From: Welwitschia mirabilis
Taxonomy: Eukaryota > Gnetophyta > Gnetopsida > Welwitschiales
Direction: 5' to 3'
Length of the DNA stretch: 25,645 bases
Assembly (NCBI GenBank): GCA_051453625.1
Contig: JBOZIK010000001.1
Coordinates: forward strand, 75,604,132 to 75,629,776
The translations under genes and the position numbers were made by a program. The notes beneath the pieces are model-generated. The model was not told the DNA's origin, ran no database searches, and saw only the letters and a program-made list of their open reading frames with translations. Shown piece after piece: positions 1 to 9,099 of this stretch. How positions within the stretch are numbered: position 1 is the first letter of the stretch; each line of letters opens with the position of its first letter.

Positions 1-368
1 CGGCTAGGAAGTATTAGATGCATAGTACTCAAGTTCGATTGATTCCTCAGATATTTAATCAATCCATTAACAATTAACTAAAAAGTACTAGTGCTTAGTT
101 TCATAGGTTTGGTGGATTTCTTAAATATCCAGTTAACCCCTTTGAATTTAGTTCATTTTTTTATATTTGTTTGAAGTGCGGTCGATTACTTAGAAGTATG
201 GTCAACTCCTTAGAAGGGTATTAAAACTTAATATGTTTTAAAATCAAAATGTGACAGAATTACTTTAGCTTTTACCTGCAATGGTCAATATTTTTTGCAT
301 AAGATATAATAAGTTTTGCTACATAAAAAACATTAGTTTAACATCAATTAGCAAATAATAATCTAATG
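1..368 (-). mobile_element. Copia LTR fragment (cut by window start)
   Basis: This stretch aligns by eye with the right-hand ends of the two copia LTRs at 2968-4343 and 9100-10481. It shares the GTCGA/GTCAAC-type motifs, the 'acattagtttaacatcaatt' block and the terminal 'aataatctaatg'. The element would read on the minus strand, so this is the start of an LTR seen in reverse. The bases after 368 do not continue into the internal sequence found after the other LTRs, so this is a solo LTR or the 5' LTR of an element extending left of the window. The last two bases are TG rather than CA, as in the copy ending at 4343. Confidence 0.7.
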
Positions 369-381
369 ATTACATGCCTTA

Positions 382-515
382 TTTTTAAGGTGTTTATTTT
401 AATAAATTCCTTAAAAATAATTTAAAAGTACTATTAAGATTTTAGTTTAAAAAAGGCCTTAAAAAGGTTTCTACTAACTCTATTTAACTTATTTATTAAA
501 AAAACACCTTAAAAA
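382..515. repeat. Short inverted-repeat element, possibly MITE-like
   Basis: An arm at 382-407 (core 'aaggtgtttattttaataaat') is nearly the reverse complement of 491-515 (core 'atttattaaaaaaacacctt'), differing by about one base. Together they make an element of about 134 bp. The phrase 'tttattttaataaattc' at 395-410 recurs directly at 534-550. This could be a small non-autonomous DNA transposon or an AT-rich hairpin. No clear target-site duplication is visible, so the class is uncertain. Confidence 0.4.
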
Positions 516-599
516 GCTCAATACTTATGGAATTTATTTTAATAAATTCTTTAAAACTCTCTATTTCTAGTAGTGTTTCTTGACATGTGATAAATAAGA

Positions 600-2000
600 T
601 TGAATTTCTTCTCTTTTTTTCCTTTTAAGATTCAACCTCTAGATGGAGTAGAAATTATGATGGTTTCTTCTCTGAACTCTACTTTAACAATGTACTTATC
701 CAAAAAAAAAAAAAAAAAATTCCCAATATTACATCATATTAGCAAATGTTAAAGATAAAATTTATTGATAAAATAAAAATCATTAATTATAAAAGTTATC
801 TTTATACAATGGTCGTATTATGTGATTCTATTTCCTGATGTAACTTCTATTTTAAAAGATGGTTCCTTAATTATTTTATCTTGAAAAAACATGGATATAT
901 TAGGTTAAATAAAGTTATCACTAGCACTAGTATCTACTGAAAATAAAATAAGTTTATTTTATAAGAGTCCTTTAAGTTTAATAATATAAACTTAATGATT
1001 TAGAAAACTTGATTTCATTGTGTTGAACAATCTCATTTCTATTTTCTTTTTGATGATCGTATTGGTTGCCTATGGATTTATTCTTCCTTTTTTAAGGAAA
1101 ATTCTTCTTGATGTAACATTTCTTTTTGTAATAATGGCATATAGATGCATTACAATTTGAAGTAGTTGGCTATGATTGTATTTTAGGTAGTTGTGGTTGT
1201 TGTGGCATGGAGGTTGTTATTAAAGTGGTCATTAGAATTATATGCTCTACTTCCATATAATATTTCATTTTGAGATATGCTTCTTATGAAGATTTGGATT
1301 TTAATGGAAAACTAGATTTTGTAATTGGGATGAAAGATTTATAATAAAATCATCTACTAATTTCTTCAAATCTTTCTATGTTTGAAATTTTATCAACTTT
1401 TAGAATTATTTTCAATATTAATCTATATTTTTTCATCCAAGTTCTATGCATTTAAACTACATTCTTCTATCTTTGACAAAGTATTTTAGCATGAAAGCCT
1501 TCTTGAATTACTTTGTAAATTTCTTTTGTTTAAGATATTCCTTTCTAAGTGTACTTAAATTATGCCACCATGCTGTAATATCATCTATTAATAATAATAT
1601 TGAATATTTTCTTTCTATACTAATTACATCATAGTTAAACGAAAATGTCTTTCAATGAATTTTAACCATTCCAAAGCCTCTTTACAAGATCTTGAAGTTC
1701 TAGTGTACATTCAAATTTAAACTTTCTTTATATATTCTAATATATCTTGATCTTTCATAATAGTATCTTTTATTGTTTGAGGGGAATTATGGATGTTACA
1801 TTGCTATACTTACTAATTTAACTCATCTATTACTTGTTGCTTAGACAATTTTATAGAGTTCCTTTCCAAATTATATTTTTTTCCTTTGGTGCTTTGAAAG
1901 AATGCTGAACTTGTGATTGAATAATATCTCTAATTTTTTGCTTCCATAGTCTTTCTCCTAGTGCTTGAATAATGGAATCGAGTTTATCATTTACCATTTT
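600..2000 (-). pseudogene. Degenerate Ty3/gypsy gag-protease relic
   Basis: Read on the minus strand, the pieces fall in the order expected of a Ty3/gypsy gag-pol start. At about 1690-1622 the translation includes KEALEWLKFIERHFRLT, like the start of the retrotransposon gag domain. At 1585-1440 it includes DDITAWWHNLSTLRKEYL and then FKKAFMLKYF, the usual gag pattern of a WW pair followed by an F..KYF block. At 1139-1098 there is a decayed CCHC knuckle (CHYYKKKCYIKKNF). At 938-909 there is VDTSASDNFI, a decayed D-T/S-G-A-S protease active site, followed down to 725 by protease-like residues. Many stops and frameshifts break it. Reverse transcriptase would lie below 600, where the copia LTR and the inverted-repeat element are instead. 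The upstream part (1690-2000) contains a weakly readable N-terminal MVNDKLDSIIQALGERL. Confidence 0.65.
702..719 (+). repeat. Poly(A) run of 18
   Basis: This is an uninterrupted A18 tract. On the minus strand it is a T run just after the protease-like part of the gypsy relic (725-960), where it breaks the frame. It is probably simple-sequence expansion within the dead element. Confidence 0.9.
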
Positions 2001-2297
2001 CTATGAAGCATTAACATTTACATAATTAACATCTAATTATTATAGATTTTTTCTTATCTATTATTTTAGATCATTGATATAGGCATTTATGTAATTATTC
2101 CATGATGCACAATGTAAGTATTATTAAGAAACCATCTAAGGTTTTCTATTTATGACACAGTAATTTTATAGAATGAAAGTTATTTACATGGCAGTTTTGA
2201 GAGTTAAAATAGATGTAACTAACCTTTAAGTTAAGCACATAATATGTATTAGTAAAATGATACTAAATAAGATTAATTAAAAGTATCAGTAAGTTTT
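1691..2297. other. AT-rich sequence with little recognisable content
   Basis: This lies upstream (minus-strand sense) of the gypsy gag relic. The first 300 bases may hold the decayed gag N-terminus. The rest, to about 2297, shows no motif, repeat or open frame that I can support. Confidence 0.5.
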
Positions 2298-2967
2298 ATT
2301 ATATTTTAGAACTCATTATGTTAGCATGATATGAATGGTATAATGTCCTATAGTAATTTGGTTGTGAATTAGAATCTAAGAATATTAGATTAGTATTGTA
2401 GCATCCTATATAGTTTTAAGACTGATGATATCAGTATAATGTTAATAGTGGGATGTCCTATAGTAATCTAGTTAATGATGTCAGCATTAAGGAAGTCTAC
2501 ACCAATAGTGTTACATTCTTTATAGTCCCAAAACTATTAATGTCAACATGATGTTAGTAGTATGACATCCTATAGAAATATAGTTGATCATATCTGGATC
2601 TAAAAAGTATACATTAGTAGTAAGATGTTTTATGTAGTTTCAAGACTAATGATGTCAGTATGATATTAGTATGATTTCCTATAGTAATCTAGCTGATGAT
2701 ATCATCATCTAAAAAGCCTATGCCAGCAGTGTTTTGTATTATATAGTTTTAAAACTAATGATCTTAGCATGATGTTAGCAATGTATCATCCTATAGTGAT
2801 ATGATTGATAATGGCAGCATTTAGAAAGCCTACATCAATAGTGTGACACCCTTTATAGTTTCAAGACTGATGATGCTAGTATGATGTCAATAGCATAATG
2901 CCTCATAGTAATTTAGTTAATGATGTTAACATTCAAGAAGTTTATATTAGTAGTATAATGTCTTATG
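2298..2967. repeat. Minisatellite, about six units of 111 bp, each a dimer
   Basis: The anchor 'tcctatagtaat' and its variants start at 2346, 2456, 2568, 2677, 2789 and about 2900, so the spacing is 109-112 bp. Between anchors a second, related half-unit ('tcctatatagtttcaagactgatgatgtcag' type) lies about 53-57 bp away, so each unit is a diverged dimer. Shared words are 'tgatgatgtcag', 'atgatgttagtag' and 'aagcctacat'. Units differ by many substitutions, so the array is old. It ends inside a half-unit at 2967, exactly where the copia LTR begins. Confidence 0.8.
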
Positions 2968-4343
2968 TGATAGGATCGTGAACCCTAAAGCAGATGACGG
3001 GATGAATAGGTTCTTTAAAAAACTCAATAGTAAATCTAAAATAAATATATTTAAAATACAAATTACATACAAAAATAAATTATTCTAGGATGTGTGCAAT
3101 ATGATAAAATACTAAAAGTAAAGAATCAAAAACTAAAAGTATAAATTATTAATTTGATGCAAGCCAGATTTTATAGTGGTTTGGGAAACTCCCCTACTCC
3201 ACTATTGATGATTAGCTTCTCCCAAGCTAGATCTCAGATCTCTATTACTTTATTAGGTATTCCAAATTCACCTATATCCTTTATACTCAGACTTTCCTAT
3301 GATAATTGTTAACCTTCAGAAAAGACTTTTCAAGGCTTAGTCTTAACCTTTAGAATGGACTTTTCAAGGCTTAGTCTTAACCTATAGCATGGACTTTTCA
3401 AGGATCAGTCTAAACCTTTACCAAATAGAATAGTAATGTAGTGATATCTTAAAAGCACAAATGTCACTCTTTCTGTATTCAATACAATATATGGAGCTAT
3501 CCTCCTATAGAAATACATTAATATAGGCCTAGATCTAACTAAGAAAGAAGTATGTATGCCAATAGTAGATCTCCTCTAGTCAAAGATGTAGAAACCAAGA
3601 TACCATAATGATGACAATGCCAATACATAACTTTAATCTTTAGATCCAAAATGATTTAGCTAAATGAGAGTAGTTCCAAAAGATTAGTTGATTATTTATG
3701 GATTAGTTAAATAAAAGGTTATTATGGTTTAGTACATTTTAATTGTACCTCCAACTATTATAAATGACTAGAAAATGGCTATCTAATATCTAAATAATGA
3801 ATGCATAATATTTAGAAAATTCTTTTCTATGCCATCTGGACGACCTCACAAAAATCTAGTAGGTCTCATGTGGTGTCATGAATTACATAGTTCATTTGAG
3901 AGAAAGATTTGATCATCCTAGGTTTTTATGTCTCTAAGTTTGGTTGACTCCATTTGAGTCTAGTTGACTCTAGTCTAGTTGATCCCATCCTTGGTTTAAT
4001 AAACCCCTTATCTCTTAATCTGGGAATACTACCTATTAAGTCCTCAAATCTGGTTGACCCTATGAAAATCCAGTCAACCTCTTGCCATTTAGTTTAAGAA
4101 CTCTGGTTCTTCAAGTTACATATCTAGTTAAATGTAGTCTTTTTTTCTTTAATAGCTTTAGATGATGTCAACTAGGATCTGGTCGATGCCTCTAAAGGGT
4201 GAAATAATTAAGCAAGTTTTTGCTACATATTTTAGTTCCATCTTTCGACCTACAAAAACCTTAAACTATTACACACAAAATAAATCAAGTTTACTATACA
4301 CAAGATATTAGTTTGACATCAATTAACAAAACATAATCTAATG
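2968..4343 (-). mobile_element. Copia LTR, outer (3' LTR of copy A)
   Basis: This matches 9100-10481 along its whole length. It starts TGATAGGATCG, where the sister LTR starts TGATAAGATCG, and ends 'cataatctaatg', where the sister ends 'cataatccaaca'. At 1376 bp it is nearly the same length as the sister (1382 bp). The right edge is followed by a polypurine tract (read on the minus strand), which marks it as the 3' LTR of a minus-strand element. The left edge abuts the minisatellite. The LTR carries many GTCGAC, GTTGAC and GTCAAC words and a 34-bp tandem repeat. The right-hand terminal dinucleotide has changed from CA. Confidence 0.85.
3311..3412. repeat. 34-bp tandem repeat inside the LTR (3 units)
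   Basis: Units at 3311-3344, 3345-3378 and 3379-3412 share 'aacctttagaatggactttt' followed by 'caaggcttagtctt'. A partial fourth unit begins at 3413, and a decayed unit may precede the first. The sister LTR has the equivalent array at 9405-9507. Confidence 0.85.
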
Positions 4344-4355
4344 ATCTCTCCCTTT
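4344..4355 (-). other. Polypurine tract of copia copy A
   Basis: On the minus strand this reads AAAGGGAGAGAT, directly before the LTR. It is the site expected to prime plus-strand DNA synthesis, and it is preceded by 'attaatgtc' as in many plant copia elements. The sister tract is at 10482-10493. Confidence 0.7.
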
Positions 4356-5100
4356 GACATTAATAGCAAGTAAATAAGTAATTTTAATATTAACAAATAT
4401 TTCATCTTTAAGCTCTTTTCTATTACTTTCAAGAACTTCCCCTTCCTCAAAGTCATATAAGTAGTATTAGGAAACAAATGTAAATAAAATATAAATCATG
4501 TTTAATTGATGTAAATATAAAATCATTTTTAAATTAATATAAATGCTACATTTATCCTTCTTTAACATCAATGACAAAGAATTATAAACCTTAAATATGT
4601 GGCCAGGAATATCAAATTTTATCCCCCTAACTTAATGCCAAACTAATAGTCCAAGTTCGAGATAAGTTAAGGTATTTTAAATAAATAATATTTTGTGCTT
4701 TGGAATGTAACAATTTAATTATACACAATTTAGGAAAGAAGGAACAATGATAATCATAGTGTGATAAAAAATCCTTATGTAATTAAATGACATAAATATT
4801 TTGATTTATTTCCAAAAATTACAATGACTTTAAGCTTTCTAAAATAAGCACATATGATATCACACTACCAAATGAGATATAGCAAATGATACCAAAAGAT
4901 ACAAAGATTATGATAAAATAAATAATTGAATTTTATCATAAGTAAAACATTACAAATCTGACATGCAAAAATTACAAAGACAAGAGTGCTCATTAAGAAC
5001 ATAAAACTAAAATTTAACAAATAAACACAACTAATTCTCCTACTTTTTGACACCAAAGGTAAAGGAAAGAATATCAAACATAATCTAAAGAAAAATTAAT
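4356..5100 (-). other. Non-coding 3' region of copia copy A
   Basis: This AT-rich stretch lies between the extra ORF and the polypurine tract and is matched in copy B by 10494-11235. On the minus strand it is T-rich, and one frame (4865-5077) is open and very hydrophobic. The corresponding frame is not open in copy B, so I treat this as untranslated 3' sequence, not a membrane protein. Confidence 0.6.
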
Positions 5101-6136
5101 TCAATGACATTCCTTCTTTTTTCCTTCTTCTTCTTCTTCATTTTTAGTGTCTTCCTCTGATTCTTTCTTATTATCTTCTATGTGGGCTAAGCTAGTAGCC
5201 TTTATTAAGGTATCTACAATATTATATCCAACTGCAGTGAGGGCTTCTTTAATGTGTATAATACATAATTTAATCTATCTCACATATGAAATATTATCAT
5301 TAGGAGATGCTTTCTTAGGACTGGCAGAAGGAAATTTCTTGGAGGAGGCAAATATATGCATGTGAGATAAGGTCACATACCAAACGGGTAGCATCAGCTG
5401 AAGGGTTTCCAACTTAGGATGAAAAGTAACTCAAAAATGGCAACAAATAATAGTGATAAGCATAGAGTAGTGTAAAGCCCTAGTTCTGTGATACTCCAAT
5501 TGTAAGATCATATTCTTTAGTATTATAGCAGCATTACCAATGAAATGCTTAGTTCCTACTAAATACATCAAATAGGCTTGACAGAATGAGGCCTTGTCAT
5601 GATGACCAGCTAAAGGTAAAAAGTTATAAGTAAAAACCAAATGAAGAAAATGATATTTAAGAGTTAAGATAGAGGTGAATAAAGTATATTTCTAAGAGTG
5701 CATCCTACCACAAAGGTCCTTAGTAATCACAAGCCTGTCTTCCATGCTATCTCTAGGAGGCCAAAACTTCTCATAGTCTCATCTTAAAAGATCAATCAGC
5801 TCTAAGATAAGATTTGCTATTACTCTTATCCTATTATCAAAAATAAGGGTTTTAAGAGTCTTGGAATCATGATAAAAAGAGGCATTATAGTAAAACATTC
5901 TAGTAAAAAAAGATAAACTAAACTTGAAACATTTAAAAAATGATCAAGATCTTAATCTAAACTTCCTTCAGTTCTCTAAGATCTGATGTAGCTATAAAAT
6001 TTTCTTGACACATAACCTTCTTCTCAAACTTCTTAGTGAACTTCTAAATATCTTCTTTCGACATTCCTTGGTATAATATTACTGGATCCCTTGAGGAAGC
6101 CTCATTTGTTCTTCTCTTGGAAGAGTTTATAGCCAT
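5101..6136 (-). pseudogene. Extra retrotransposon ORF, 'putative plant transposon protein'-like (copy A)
   Basis: The minus-strand reading starts at an ATG at 6136-6134 (MAINSSKRRTNEASS) and ends at a TGA at 5103-5101, about 345 codons with several stops and frameshifts. The middle holds LPLAGHHDKASFCQAYLMYL, then IILKNMILQLEYHR and HYSMLITIICCHF. This order (GH.D......YL..L, then an IIL..M helix, then ..Y.MLIT.I) is what I recall for the plant retrotransposon-associated 'putative plant transposon protein' domain. The C-terminus is acidic (EEEEEGKKE). Its biochemical role is not established. It sits where pol should continue and replaces integrase and reverse transcriptase. Copy B has the same ORF at 11236-12276, with the same start context and acidic tail. 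The family assignment is from memory. Confidence 0.55.
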
Positions 6137-6490
6137 TCTAACACTCTTGCAAGTAAAAGAACTGAGAAAATCACTAGATCTAGAAGCAAGATCTCTAGAT
6201 CTTAAAAGAAAATGTTTAGATCTAAGATCTAGAAAGGGATAGAATACAATAAAATAAAGTTAGGATTCTATATCTTTTATAGACTAAAGGAAATATGATG
6301 AAATAAAGAAAGAAATCAAATACACCAACTGTACTTCCACACTGTAATTCATTAAGTTCGGTCAACTACTCAAAGATCCAGTTGACCTATCGAGATGCGA
6401 GTCTATAGTACTAAAAGAAGTCCATAAGACTGGGCTCTCAGGATGGTCAACTAATCACATCCGATCGATCAAATCATAGATCCAGTTGAG
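6137..6490 (-). other. Linker between protease part and extra ORF, with LTR-like motifs
   Basis: This is non-coding in both copies (copy B: 12277-12640). It holds a cluster of GGTCAAC, GTTGACC and CGATCGATC words at 6357-6490, of the type otherwise concentrated in this element's LTRs. It also has repeated 'agatctagat' words near 6175-6235. Confidence 0.5.
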
Positions 6491-6492
6491 TG

Positions 6493-7000
6493 CCCTGTAG
6501 TTAGCCAAGGGATAGTGACTTAACTTCCAAATCATTTTTATGATTATAGATTGATAATAGAGACTAGATGTTTCACTAGAATTTACAAAATAACATTTAG
6601 TTTTGTTAAAGTTCCTTCTAATATTGTGGTTTATATGAAACATTTGATTAATTGATTTAATATCTAATATATAAGTATTATCCATAAATTTTGCAAGAAA
6701 AATAGAAGCATTCATTTTCTCATCTACAATAGTACATTTTGATTTTTCAAAAATTATTCGATGCNNNNNNNNNNNNNNNNNNNNNNNNNNNNNNNNNNNN
6801 NNNNNNNNNNNNNNNNNNNNNNGTACATTATCGATTTTAAGTAACATACCTCCCTTGATGCATCTAGGACCTTCTATTTTTGTCATTTCATGGGTTCAAA
6901 AAATGACTTCTCCTTTGTTTATGATCTTTAAGTTTTAAAAGCTTAATTTTTCTCTTGATATATACCTTGAGAAACAACTGTCTAGATACCAATTGTTCAT
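6493..7000 (-). pseudogene. Copia protease and start of GAG-pre-integrase domain (copy A)
   Basis: On the minus strand, from 7000, the frame gives MNNWYLDSCFSRYISREK, the copia protease active-site region (usually WYLDSGCSRHMTG). Here D-S-G has become D-S-C. It continues through KIEGPRCIKGGMLLKIDNV, a 58-base gap, then HRIIFEKSKCTIVDEKMNAS and YILDI, matching the start of the GAG-pre-integrase domain. After YILDI the family pattern stops: no HHCC zinc finger and no integrase D,D,E residues follow. The frame is open from 6886 to 6455, but its C-terminal part (NQMFHINHNIRRN onwards) is unlike pol. Copy B ends its pol similarity at the same point. Confidence 0.7.
6765..6822. other. Assembly gap (58 N)
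   Basis: Copy B has about 52 bases at the equivalent place (about 12896-12950), coding the VLYVNGLKYNLL part of the pre-integrase region. The gap size is therefore plausible. Confidence 0.9.
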
Positions 7001-7198
7001 ACATAGTTCTATAAAAGCTATATATGTCAAAAAACTTTAAAGATTATTATCTTTAATCCAGTTAGTCTAATTAAACTTAGATAATACACTTTTCTTATGA
7101 ATAAACTTAAAAGTTAATGTATTTACATTTTTAGAGAAAAGCAATAATTGTCTAACTTTGAAAAAAGGTTTTAAATGATTAAATTTACTAAAAAAATT

Positions 7199-7298
7199 NN
7201 NNNNNNNNNNNNNNNNNNNNNNNNNNNNNNNNNNNNNNNNNNNNNNNNNNNNNNNNNNNNNNNNNNNNNNNNNNNNNNNNNNNNNNNNNNNNNNNNNN
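7199..7298. other. Assembly gap (100 N) with duplicated flanks
   Basis: The block 'gttttaaatgattaaattta' plus about 12 further bases lies at 7168-7198 and again from 7299, on both sides of the gap. Copy B has it once (near 13290). The gap is probably an unmerged overlap, not missing DNA. Confidence 0.85.
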
Positions 7299-7648
7299 GT
7301 TTTAAATGATTAAATTTACTACAAAAATTACACAAAAGGTTAAGCACATAGTTACTTATTTGTTTACTATTTTTGTGATTTTTATAAAGAAAAGCTAATA
7401 CCTGATTTATTTCCAGTGGATTTCATACTCAAAGCATCTGTTCCAATTTAGAAGAGCTACTAGAAAATTTATTTACAAAAAAAAGAAAGATCTTTTATTT
7501 AAGAAATTAACTTGATATTGTCAGATTTGAGCACATTATATTTCTCTTCAATTCCTCCTTTTCTTTGATAATAGAATTCATGTTTCTATTTAATTCATTT
7601 ATTTTTAAGCTAGGTTTTCACACTCCTCATACAACTCCTAACATGTGT

Positions 7649-7748
7649 NNNNNNNNNNNNNNNNNNNNNNNNNNNNNNNNNNNNNNNNNNNNNNNNNNNN
7701 NNNNNNNNNNNNNNNNNNNNNNNNNNNNNNNNNNNNNNNNNNNNNNNN
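7649..7748. other. Assembly gap (100 N) with duplicated flanks
   Basis: A block of about 60 bp ending 'caactcctaacatgtgt' lies immediately before the gap (about 7589-7648) and again after it (7749-7809), differing by a one-base indel. Copy B has a single copy. Confidence 0.88.
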
Positions 7749-7860
7749 ATTTAATTCATTTATTTTTTAGCTAGGTTTTCACACTCCTCATACAACTCCT
7801 AACATGTGTCTTCTAGCTCATCTTCTTCTTTATTAATCATCTAAATCATCATGCATTAAT

Positions 7861-9060
7861 GTGTTAAGAACATCCTTAAGAGTTGGCACAAAAGCCATGA
7901 AAGACAATCTACTATCTCTATCTAATTCATGATTTAAATAGGTCTCCTCATCTTTATCATCTTTATTATTCCAAGTAGNNNNNNNNNNNNNNNNNNNNNN
8001 NNNNNNNNNNNNNNNNNNNNNNNNNNNNNNNNNNNNNNNNNNNNNNNNNNNNNNNNNNNNNNNNNNNNNNNNNNNNNNATAAATGAGGGATTAGTTGACT
8101 GTTTGTTATCTCTCTTTATGTTAGGACACTCATTAGACATATGTTTAACTTCTTTGTATAAGAAGCATTGGATTTCTTTCCCCTTTACTTGCTCTTTTTT
8201 GTATTGTGGATTACCTCTCTTTGCATTCCTACTAGATTCTCCTTCCTTTTTTCTATAAAGAAACTTCCTAAATATTTTGGCTATATGAGTCACTTTATCA
8301 TAATTAAATTCCTCATCTGATATATCATATCTATAATATTCCTACACACATTTTAAAGTAATACCTTTTCTTTTATCTTTAACAAATTTAAGCTTATAGC
8401 TTTTCAAATTACCTTGAAGGTTTTTCAATGCCATTTCATTAATGTTCTTACTCTCTTTGATGGTTATCACCTTTGGTTCAAATCTCTTAGGTAGGGATCT
8501 CAGGATTTTCCTTATCACTTTTCTTTCCTTCACACATTCTTTTAGGCTTGCCATTAAGTTTATGATATCTGTACTTCTAGAAAAAAAATTCTTACAAACT
8601 TTTTCTTCATCCATATGAATATCTTCAAATTTAAAAATGAGCATCTAGAGTTTAACTTATTTAATAGTTAAGGTTCCTGCATGTGCTACTTTGACAATGT
8701 CCCAAGCTTTATTTGCATGATTACATTTACTATTTACTTAAATTCATTTGCAGATACTGTTTAAAAACTTACATTAAGAGAATAGGCATCAATGGTGACT
8801 TTTACCTTGTCTATGGCTATCAATTGGTCTTGGGATTTGGAAGCTAGGATAGTGTTATCATTTACATTAGTTTGAATTATCATAGGCATAGTATGATCTT
8901 TATAAATAACTTTATTTATGTTATCATCTAAGAATCTAAGAAATATTTTCATCCTAGCTTCCTAATTACCATAGTTTAATTCATCAAATATAGATGGATG
9001 CCTAGTTAAAAAACCATTAGAAGAATTACTAATTTTTAGGATTCTAATGTCAAGATTAGT
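7861..9060 (-). pseudogene. Copia gag polyprotein, degenerate (copy A)
   Basis: Gag packages element RNA into virus-like particles in the cytoplasm. On the minus strand the N-terminal region reads GFLTRHPSIFDELNYGN, a stop where Trp is usual, then ARMKIFLRFLDDN (about 9020-8925), the DUF4219-type start of copia gag. The UBN2-type core is best kept at 8644-8342: RSTDIINLMASLKECVKE and RKILRSLPKRFEPKVITIKE. The knuckle is at 8167-8126 (CFLYKEVKHMSNEC), where the second Cys of CX2CX4HX4C is Tyr and the usual Gly is Lys. An acidic segment follows. The open stretches at 8952-8761, 8644-8342 and 8293-7934 are broken parts of one gene. The 100-N gap at 7979-8078 falls in its C-terminal part. Confidence 0.8.
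7979..8078. other. Assembly gap (100 N), probably about 2 bp in reality
   Basis: The flanks 'ccaagtag' and 'ataaatgaggg' correspond in copy B to a continuous 'ttaagtagctatgaatgaggg' at about 13813-13833. Only about two bases appear to be missing. Confidence 0.8.
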
Positions 9061-9085
9061 TAAAATCTAACTTAGACTTAACTTA

Positions 9086-9098
9086 GCTCTAATACTAA
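9086..9098 (-). other. Primer binding site of copia copy A
   Basis: The plus strand reads GCTCTAATACTAA, so the minus strand gives TTAGTATTAGAGC. This is a decayed form of TGGTATCAGAGC, the site complementary to initiator Met tRNA. It lies next to the LTR starting at 9100 and fixes the element as minus-strand, with 9100-10481 as its 5' LTR. Confidence 0.75.
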
Positions 9099-9099
9099 A

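Larger units (their letters stand above)
7001..7860 (-). pseudogene. Gag C-terminal coiled-coil-like linker (copy A)
   Basis: Between knuckle and protease, plant copia elements often carry a long charged, helical stretch. Here the minus strand gives pieces such as ELYEECENLAKK, with Lys/Glu/Asn-rich surroundings, broken by stops. Two 100-N gaps (7199-7298 and 7649-7748) interrupt it, each flanked by duplicated sequence. Copy B covers the same region without gaps (about 13131-13740). Confidence 0.45.

Noticed and set aside
1446-1634. 62-residue plus-strand frame
   Set aside because: It is antisense to the gypsy gag relic (AWWHNLSTLRKEYL on the minus strand) and has no other support.
2298-2967. 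Possible CRISPR-like array because of regular spacing
   Set aside because: The units are diverged end to end with no constant repeat and unique spacer pattern, and the context is plant retrotransposons. It is a minisatellite.
4865-5077. Hydrophobic 70-residue frame on the minus strand, like a membrane or envelope protein
   Set aside because: It lies in the T-rich 3' untranslated part of the copia element, where T-rich codons give Phe, Leu and Ile by composition. The equivalent frame in copy B (around 10980-11200) is not open.
5147-5365. 72-residue plus-strand frame
   Set aside because: It is antisense to the extra retrotransposon ORF, which has recognisable motifs on the minus strand and a counterpart in copy B.
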